This document shows, one piece after another, positions 8,039-13,431 of a DNA stretch of 16,105 nt. The DNA comes from Legionellaceae bacterium (GTDB lineage: Bacteria > Pseudomonadota > Gammaproteobacteria > Legionellales > Legionellaceae). The notes under the pieces were generated by a model. The model did not search any database. It had not been told where the DNA came from and saw only the letters and a program-made list of their open reading frames with translations. The stretch lies in assembly GCA_947505025.1 (NCBI GenBank), contig CANNIJ010000029.1, forward strand, positions 1 to 16,105. The letters are read 5' to 3'. A program made the position numbers and the translations under genes. Each line of letters opens with the position of its first letter. Position 1 is the stretch's first letter.

Positions 8039-8449
8039 ATGAATAAACAGCGCGGATTTTCTTTGATTGAAATCATGGTGGTAGTTGTTATTTTGGGTAT
8101 TTTAGCGGCACTGGTAGTGCCTAAAATAGTTCGTAGGCCGGATGAGGCGCGCTTGGTCAAAGCTAAACAAGATGTTTTGTCTATACAAAATGCTGTAGAA
8201 CTGTATAAGTTAGATAATGCAATCTATCCGACCAATGAGCAGGGCCTGAGTGCCTTGGTAACCAAACCCAGCCAAAGTCCGGTGCCAGAAGATTGGCAAC
8301 AATATCTAAAAACATTACCTAAAGATCCTTGGGGGCATTTTTATCAATATTTAAATCCAGGCAAACACGGTGACTTTGATGTATTTACTGATGGTCCAAA
8401 TGGAGAACAAAACGAGCACAAAGTAATTGGTAATTGGGATGCAGAATAA
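8039..8449 (+). CDS. gspG: Type II secretion major pseudopilin GspG
   Basis: The main subunit of the T2SS pseudopilus. The 136 residues carry leader MNKQRG cut before FSLIEIMVVVVILGILAALV, with Glu5, and the GspG hallmarks YPTNEQGLSALV, LPKDPWGHFYQYLNPGKHGDFDVF and a terminal IGNW. AGGGGA overlapping the gspF stop six bases before the ATG is the strongest ribosome site of the operon, as expected for the most abundant product. The C-terminal loop before IGNW (residues 117-129) is shorter than in Vibrio or E. coli GspG. It has Asn in place of the usual Asp in GADG, and HKV in place of the acidic residues just before IGNW, a region that binds calcium in known structures. Confidence 0.97.
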   Translation: MNKQRGFSLIEIMVVVVILGILAALVVPKIVRRPDEARLVKAKQDVLSIQNAVELYKLDNAIYPTNEQGLSALVTKPSQSPVPEDWQQYLKTLPKDPWGHFYQYLNPGKHGDFDVFTDGPNGEQNEHKVIGNWDAE

Positions 8450-8915
8450 AGTATCTATGCACACCAAAGGTTTTACGTTGATCGAGCTGATGGTGGTGCT
8501 GTTAATTATTGGTATAACATTACATTTTGCCAGTCAATCTTGGGGTGATTTTGGTGAGGCGCGAGCTGTAATCACGGCTGCGGAGCAGTTTAAAACGCAG
8601 GTAACTGGATTGCAGCAGCAAGCGGTATTGGCGGGTTTACCGCTGGGGTTAAGCGTGAGTGCTAGCGGATATCAAGTTGTATCTTTTCAGCCACCCAAAG
8701 ACTGGATAGTTAATAAGGGTTTTCAAACCCCAGGCTTACCTGCACGTGTTATTCTTCATACAACCATAAAAAAATCATTACCTGCGGTACTCATCGATGC
8801 TCAAGGCAATGTCAAAGCATTTAAAATTGATTTTGGAACAATTTCCCGGCCACATATAGCATGTGTGGTTGGATCAGATAATAGTGAGATTTCTGTTCGG
8901 GTAGATTGTAAATGA
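8439..8915 (+). CDS. gspH: Type II secretion minor pseudopilin GspH
   Basis: A minor pseudopilin of 158 residues placed by order after gspG. The leader ends in HTKG before FTLIELMVVLLIIGITLHF, with Glu5. Two starts fit: ATG at 8439 (11-residue leader, overlapping gspG by 11 nt) or ATG at 8457 (5-residue leader); neither has a strong ribosome site. I prefer 8439 because the same 11-nt overlap recurs at two other junctions of this operon. The globular part holds the GspH-type sequence LQQQAVLAGLPLGLSVSASGYQVVSF and ends with two cysteines (ACVVGS and VDCK). In known systems GspH connects the GspI-J-K tip to the GspG filament. Confidence 0.9.
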   Translation: MQNKVSMHTKGFTLIELMVVLLIIGITLHFASQSWGDFGEARAVITAAEQFKTQVTGLQQQAVLAGLPLGLSVSASGYQVVSFQPPKDWIVNKGFQTPGLPARVILHTTIKKSLPAVLIDAQGNVKAFKIDFGTISRPHIACVVGSDNSEISVRVDCK

Positions 8916-9286
8916 GGCGATCAAAGATCAACCACACGGATGGATTTACATTAATCGAAGTATTAATTGCATTGGCTGTGATTGCAATTGCGTTTACTGC
9001 GTTGATTCAGTCCAGCTCAGTCAGCATTAAACAAACTCAGCGTATAAAAAACAAAATAATCAGTCATTGGATTATGCAGCAAGGTATTACTATGTTGCAG
9101 TTGTCGTTGGTTCAGGCCCAGGTTGATTCAACGCAAGTTACAACAATGCTAGATCAATCATGGTATTGGCGTCCAACAGTCACTGCAACCAGGGTGCCGG
9201 GAGTACAGCAAGTACAAATCAAAGCGAGCTTACTGCAGTCCGGGCCATTTGATGAATCTTTGTCGGGTTATCTATATGCGCCGTAA
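8912..9286 (+). CDS. gspI: Type II secretion minor pseudopilin GspI
   Basis: A minor pseudopilin of 124 residues, the normal size for GspI. The leader MRRSKINHTDG precedes FTLIEVLIALAVIAIAFTAL, with Glu5. GspI nucleates the tip complex with GspJ and GspK; the segment HWIMQQ and a C-terminal VQQVQIKASL strand are typical of the family. ATGA at 8912-8915 couples it to gspH, and its last 11 nt hold the start of gspJ. Confidence 0.92.
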   Translation: MRRSKINHTDGFTLIEVLIALAVIAIAFTALIQSSSVSIKQTQRIKNKIISHWIMQQGITMLQLSLVQAQVDSTQVTTMLDQSWYWRPTVTATRVPGVQQVQIKASLLQSGPFDESLSGYLYAP

Positions 9287-9800
9287 CGGTTTTACATTAC
9301 TCGAAATTTTGGTTGCATTGGCTATTTTCGCTCTAGTTGCAGCACTTACTTCGGGTGCTTTGTATAGAACAATCATGATTAAACAGAAATTAATGACACA
9401 AGCAGATCGTTTACAAGCTATTCAAGCAACCTTAGCGTTGTTAACACAAGATTTAGAACAGGTATCAACAGATTTTAACGGAGATAATCATGCTGTAGAT
9501 TTTAAGCGTAATGGCATACAAAACCCTGGTTCTATAGAAAAACGTAGCTCTCAAGCGCAGATCCGCTGGGAATGTCAGAATGGTGCATTGATCCGACATA
9601 GTATAAATGATCGTGTATTACTTACAGGTTTAAAAGCTTGTAACTTGGCTTATTTGCAAGTGAATCGTCAGCAAGTAGATACATGGTCTTCAGCAAACCG
9701 GCACGAGTTGCCGATTGCCTTACATCTTACTTTAAAGTTAAAGAGTCAAGGTGATATCAGCTGGTTATTTATTATTCCTGCGGGACTATATGGACATTAA
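9276..9800 (+). CDS. gspJ: Type II secretion minor pseudopilin GspJ
   Basis: A minor pseudopilin of 174 residues. The start is the ATG at 9276, with CGGG 8 bases upstream, giving the short leader MRRNG before FTLLEILVALAIFALVAALT, with Glu5. LTQDLEQV about 50 residues after the leader is a common GspJ feature. It overlaps gspI and gspK by 11 nt each. An upstream in-frame TTG at 9249 would add nine residues ahead of the leader and is not credible. GspJ forms the tip heterotrimer with GspI and GspK. Confidence 0.92.
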   Translation: MRRNGFTLLEILVALAIFALVAALTSGALYRTIMIKQKLMTQADRLQAIQATLALLTQDLEQVSTDFNGDNHAVDFKRNGIQNPGSIEKRSSQAQIRWECQNGALIRHSINDRVLLTGLKACNLAYLQVNRQQVDTWSSANRHELPIALHLTLKLKSQGDISWLFIIPAGLYGH

Positions 9801-10674
9801 ATCACGTGGCAGTGCACTGATTTCAGCATTGTTGATTATGGCATTAATTACTATTTTAGTCACAGCAATGGTCGGACGTGTGCGTATGGATCTAGCTCAA
9901 ACACAACGTGGTTTAGAATATGAACAAATGCGCTTGAGTGCACCAGCTGTAACCTTTTGGGCCATGAAGGTACTGCAAGATCAAAATCATATCTGGATCA
10001 GTCAACTACCGGATGGAAGAATCGCTAGTTTCCCAAAAAAATTGCAGAAACCACAGAGAGGCGTGACTCTTACAGGTGAGATTTATGATTTACAAGCAAA
10101 TTTTAATTTAAATAATTTACTCGATAACACCTATCAAGCGTTATTTTATGAGTTAATTAATAATGTGATCGGTGATCAGACGCATGCTGCGTCAATCTTG
10201 CTCGCTACTTCTGAGTGGATTCGGCCAGGATTAAAGCATGTTAGTGCTGAGACGATTATTCATGGCCCCATGCAAGATGTATCAGAGTTTAGGTTGGTTC
10301 CTGGTGTAGATGCAACGGATTATAATGCATTAATTCCTTGGATTACGGTTCTGCCTGCGATCACACCAATTAATTTAAATACGGCGCAATTACCGGTTTT
10401 GCGCGCTTTAGCTGGTGGTTTAAGTCTAAAGGAAGCAAAAGAAATCCAAGCAGTGCGGGGAACCACTGGGATCAAGAATATTATGATGATTAATGAACTT
10501 CTAAGCCGATTACATATTCCCGCCGAAAAAGTAGACATCAAAAGTAATTTCTTTTTAGTAGTAGGGCATAGCTCCGGGGCGACACTGGTCAGGACAACAC
10601 ACACTATCTTGCAAAGATATACAAATCCTGTAGGTCAATCAGTGGTGCGTCAGTTGATGGTTGCTGATGTATAG
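9790..10674 (+). CDS. gspK: Type II secretion tip pseudopilin GspK
   Basis: The large tip pseudopilin, 294 residues, in the normal range. The leader MDIKSRG precedes SALISALLIMALITILV; Ser occupies position 5, consistent with GspK lacking Glu5 because it caps the filament. Family motifs follow in order: IYDLQANFNLNNL near 98-110, EFRLVPGVDATDYNALIPWITVLP near 166-189, and INLNTAQLPVLRAL near 194-207, part of the inserted helical domain. The start at 9790 has CGGGA just upstream and overlaps gspJ by 11 nt. gspL and gspM do not follow, so the T2SS genes are dispersed as in Legionella. Confidence 0.95.
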   Translation: MDIKSRGSALISALLIMALITILVTAMVGRVRMDLAQTQRGLEYEQMRLSAPAVTFWAMKVLQDQNHIWISQLPDGRIASFPKKLQKPQRGVTLTGEIYDLQANFNLNNLLDNTYQALFYELINNVIGDQTHAASILLATSEWIRPGLKHVSAETIIHGPMQDVSEFRLVPGVDATDYNALIPWITVLPAITPINLNTAQLPVLRALAGGLSLKEAKEIQAVRGTTGIKNIMMINELLSRLHIPAEKVDIKSNFFLVVGHSSGATLVRTTHTILQRYTNPVGQSVVRQLMVADV

Positions 10675-10693
10675 CACATCAATCATACAGTTT

Positions 10694-10719
10694 AGACAAA
10701 AGTACTTTTGCTTTTGTCT
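10694..10719. repeat. Perfect 9-bp inverted repeat between gspK and the TauE gene
   Basis: AGACAAAAG (10694-10702) and CTTTTGTCT (10711-10719) form a perfect stem with an 8-base loop. Inside it, CAAAAGT/ACTTTTG (10697-10710) is itself a perfect 14-base palindrome, so two foldings compete. No T run follows on either strand, so it is not a standard intrinsic terminator. It could be an mRNA 3' end stabiliser for the gsp operon or a protein-binding site before the next gene. Confidence 0.6.
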
Positions 10720-10740
10720 GGAAAATTAGGGTAAATTATC

Positions 10741-11547
10741 ATGCTGTCTATTTTTTTCATGTACCTAGTTTTGGGGGCTTTAGCCGGTTTATTATCTGGT
10801 TTATTAGGTATTGGCGGGGGTATTATTGTTGTTCCTGGCTTGTTATATATTTTTAGTCAACGTAATGACGTGCCTGTTGAAATTATGATGCATTTAGTTG
10901 CTGGAACTTCTCTGACAATTGTAATATTAACGTGCGCATCTTCAGCAGCGGCTTTTTGGCGTAAAAATTTAATTTCATGGCCACTATTTTATCGATTTAT
11001 GCCTGGACTTTTTGCGGGTGTGATCTCTGGATCAACTATCGCTCAACACCTGTCTAGTAATCATTTACGCTGGCTATTTGCTTTATTTTTAGTCTTGGTA
11101 GCGGTACAGATAATATTATTTGCCAGGTCTGAATCTAAACCAAGAACATTATCAGGTTTTAATTACTGGGTATTAATTCCATCATCTATTGTTACCGGGA
11201 TTTTATCAGCACTTTTTGGTGTTGGCGGTGGATTAATTATGGTACCGGTGTTTTTATACATGGGTTGTGAAATGTTAGTTGCATCAGGGACTTCAGCATT
11301 ATCTGGATTGCCGACGGCAATTGTAGGATCCATCAGCTTAAGTATTACTGGGATGTTATCTACACACTCGGTAAAATTGCCATTCGGCACCACAGGTTAT
11401 GTTTTTTGGCCAGCAGTGATTATGGTTGGTTTGAGCAGCATGCTATTCGCTCCACTTGGTACCAGGTTAGCTGTTTCTTGCAAAGCGAGTACTTTAAGGT
11501 CAGTTTTTGGCCTTTTGTTATTAATTACTGCTTGGAAGATGTTTTGA
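10741..11547 (+). CDS. TauE/SafE family membrane permease
   Basis: An inner-membrane protein of 268 residues from the TauE/SafE (sulfite exporter) family, whose characterised members move sulfonates, sulfite or related organic anions. It shows the internal duplication of the family: GIGGGIIVVP at 23-32 and GVGGGLIMVP at 160-169, each followed by a helix with HLVAGTSL or LVASGTSAL. About eight hydrophobic segments are visible. AGGG at 10728-10731 is the ribosome site, nine bases before the ATG. No sulfur or taurine genes are nearby, so the substrate is unknown. It follows gspK after 66 bases, with a hairpin between them. Confidence 0.9.
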   Translation: MLSIFFMYLVLGALAGLLSGLLGIGGGIIVVPGLLYIFSQRNDVPVEIMMHLVAGTSLTIVILTCASSAAAFWRKNLISWPLFYRFMPGLFAGVISGSTIAQHLSSNHLRWLFALFLVLVAVQIILFARSESKPRTLSGFNYWVLIPSSIVTGILSALFGVGGGLIMVPVFLYMGCEMLVASGTSALSGLPTAIVGSISLSITGMLSTHSVKLPFGTTGYVFWPAVIMVGLSSMLFAPLGTRLAVSCKASTLRSVFGLLLLITAWKMF

Positions 11548-11737
11548 GATACAGCAAATCAGATATGTTTTGTGTTCCTCAGCATAAAGTTTGTCCTTAC
11601 TGCAGCGTTTACTGAGCTAAGTGCTTCTATGAGTCACGTACCAGCCATTTTAATCTCGATCAGATAATCTTTTTATGCTTTAGATATATTGTTAATTACA
11701 TAGTTTAAAAAAAAAATCATAAGATGTATTGCGTCCC

Positions 11738-11786
11738 ACGTTGAACAAGTGGTAACCTAACTAGGAAGGATTAGAACGTGATGTAG
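11738..11786 (+). promoter_or_regulatory. Possible structured leader with two-codon mini-ORF
   Basis: This lies in the 296-base gap 11548-11843, which otherwise shows only AT-rich sequence and a run of ten A (about 11707-11716), with no tRNA or gene. ACGTT (11738-11742) plus CTAA (11757-11760) are together complementary to TTAGAACGT (11771-11779), with a 14-base bulge on one side. The loop holds AGGAAGGA (11763-11770), a strong ribosome site placed seven bases before GTG-ATG-TAG (11778-11786), a start followed by one codon and a stop. It may regulate the downstream gene or may be chance. Confidence 0.25.
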
Positions 11787-11843
11787 CTTTAATATATGTA
11801 TCTTTATCGTTGTACTCAACATGAGTTCATTAAGGAGCACATT

Positions 11844-12497
11844 ATGCCACAAAACGAGTCAGACGTGATTATTTTAAAGCCAACGTCTGCTTTTTTAACT
11901 TTTCTAGGCGCACAATTTCCTGATCTTGAAGTGCCTGACAAAGCTGCAGTTCATCGCGACACCACCGCATATACTTTGAAAAAACAAGACACTGATCTGC
12001 TGATGCTAGATGAAATTGAAAGACATTTTCCGCAAATGTTCAGGCATGAAGTACGCAGAATTTTAGGTGATAATATACCACATGATCTTGACGTCAGCTT
12101 TTTAGACTTCTTATGCTGCTTTAAATTCGAACTACATTCTCAGGTGGTTTTAATGGAATCCGAGGTTGATCTTGGTCAGCATGTTCTATGTGTGAAGCCG
12201 CGTTCATTATTGCTGAACAGAATGAAGACTTATGCTTCAGACAGTAGTGAGCTGACTGCGGTTCTTGAGAAAATAAATTTAAATCAATTAACCGATAATG
12301 CAACGGTGGTAATTAAAAATTTCTCTAAATGGCCGGATGTACAGCCGTTTGTAAATCATTATTACCGAGCATTATTTAAAGCTGAAATGTTTAGGTTGAG
12401 CGATTATACTGAACAATGGCCTGATGTAGATTCTTGTCAGGAATTTAATCGGTATTTTTCTGTGGAATTACACACGCAGCTGGTGCATTTACATTAA
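11844..12497 (+). CDS. Conserved-looking cytosolic protein of unknown function
   Basis: Not recognised. The start at 11844 is set by AAGGAG six bases upstream, giving 217 residues; an in-frame ATG at 11796 lacks a ribosome site. There is no signal peptide or membrane helix. The composition is well ordered and protein-like throughout, with a cysteine pair in FLDFLCCFKFELHS, the stretch LLMLDEIERHFPQMFRHEVRRILG, and a tail SVELHTQLVHLH. Codon use resembles the flanking genes. The next gene is murI, 79 bases on and with its own probable promoter, so a functional link is not implied. Confidence 0.75.
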   Translation: MPQNESDVIILKPTSAFLTFLGAQFPDLEVPDKAAVHRDTTAYTLKKQDTDLLMLDEIERHFPQMFRHEVRRILGDNIPHDLDVSFLDFLCCFKFELHSQVVLMESEVDLGQHVLCVKPRSLLLNRMKTYASDSSELTAVLEKINLNQLTDNATVVIKNFSKWPDVQPFVNHYYRALFKAEMFRLSDYTEQWPDVDSCQEFNRYFSVELHTQLVHLH

Positions 12498-12512
12498 AAA
12501 ATTGCGTTAAAT

Positions 12513-12542
12513 TTGCAGTTGTTGATGATATAGGCATACAAT
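12513..12542 (+). promoter_or_regulatory. Sigma70-like promoter upstream of murI
   Basis: TTGCAG at 12513-12518 and TACAAT at 12537-12542 are 18 bases apart and end 34 bases before the murI ATG. They fall entirely in the 79-base gap after the preceding stop codon. Confidence 0.4.
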
Positions 12543-12576
12543 CAACGTATTGAGTAAGGAATTAATCGGGGTCGTC

Positions 12577-13413
12577 ATGCAAACTTCTGCTTTGAGTATT
12601 GGTGTTTTTGATAGTGGAATGGGTGGATTGACAGTTCTTCGAGCTCTAAGGGATGTTTTGCCACTGGAGTCGTTTATTTATTTGGGCGATACTGCGCGCT
12701 TGCCATACGGAACCAAAAGCAAGCAAACTGTGCAGCATTATGCCATACAGATGGCGCAAATACTCATTAAGCGTCGTATCAAGGCATTAGTAGTTGCATG
12801 CAACACCGCCACAACCGCCGCATTAACAGTATTACAGGATATGTTACCGGATATCCCAGTTCTAGGCGTAGTTTTACCTGGAGCAGCTGCTGCTGTAGCA
12901 GCCACAAAAAATCAACACTTTGCTGTGCTCGCAACTGAAACAACCGTGGCCTCTCAAGCTTATCAGCGTGAAATTAAAACACATTTGCCAAATGCAATAA
13001 TTCATGCGCGCGCATGCAGTGTGTTGGTGGGGTTGGCTGAAGAAGGCATGGTAGCGAATCAAGTGGCACGTGAAGCTTTACTGCATTACTTATCGGGTAT
13101 TACCATAGAAGATACAGTATTACTTGGATGCACCCATTTTCCGGTATTTAAGCCGCTGATCCAGGAGTTACTGGCTGATAGTGTAAATATTATCGATACA
13201 TCACATGCCACAGCATTGTCACTTTATGCTAGCTTGGTAGCGAATGGTTTGTTATATGAACAAAGTAATCCCAGCGTGAAATATTTGGTTACCGACAGCG
13301 TAGAGAGATTTCAATCCGTAGGCGAAATTTTCTTAGGCGCACCATTATCCATGGATTCGATTGAGTGGGTTGAGATTGATCAAAAAAAAATTCCTAGTGT
13401 CGGGGCTTGTTAA
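12577..13413 (+). CDS. murI: Glutamate racemase MurI
   Basis: Interconverts L- and D-glutamate in the cytosol, supplying D-glutamate for peptidoglycan without a cofactor. The 278 residues are normal length. The family signatures are intact: GVFDSGMGG at 9-17, YLGDTARLPYGTKS, VACNTATT with catalytic Cys75, and LLGCTHFP with catalytic Cys185 and its neighbouring His187. The ATG at 12577 is chosen because the conserved region starts eight residues later and GGGG lies five bases upstream; the in-frame TTG at 12550 would add nine residues. It converges with the helicase gene, leaving 18 bases between the stops and no obvious terminator. Confidence 0.97.
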   Translation: MQTSALSIGVFDSGMGGLTVLRALRDVLPLESFIYLGDTARLPYGTKSKQTVQHYAIQMAQILIKRRIKALVVACNTATTAALTVLQDMLPDIPVLGVVLPGAAAAVAATKNQHFAVLATETTVASQAYQREIKTHLPNAIIHARACSVLVGLAEEGMVANQVAREALLHYLSGITIEDTVLLGCTHFPVFKPLIQELLADSVNIIDTSHATALSLYASLVANGLLYEQSNPSVKYLVTDSVERFQSVGEIFLGAPLSMDSIEWVEIDQKKIPSVGAC

Positions 13414-13431
13414 AACGCTCCATTACTTTTG

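Noticed and set aside
10320..10604. Minus-strand open frame inside gspK
   Set aside because: It lies wholly within the conserved gspK coding region and has no ribosome site or recognisable content.
10708..10737. Promoter TTGCTT with TAAATT for the TauE gene
   Set aside because: The -10 would fall after the ribosome site and four bases before the start codon, so it could not make a normal leader.
10697..10745. Intrinsic terminator at the hairpin after gspK
   Set aside because: The stem is perfect but AT-rich and no run of T follows on either strand, so the usual termination signal is missing.
11548..11795. tRNA or small RNA gene after the TauE gene
   Set aside because: I could not fold a cloverleaf or find a terminator-ended hairpin; the stretch is AT-rich with only short inverted repeats.
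11796..11843. Upstream ATG of the unknown gene before murI
   Set aside because: No ribosome site precedes it, while AAGGAG stands six bases before the ATG at 11844.
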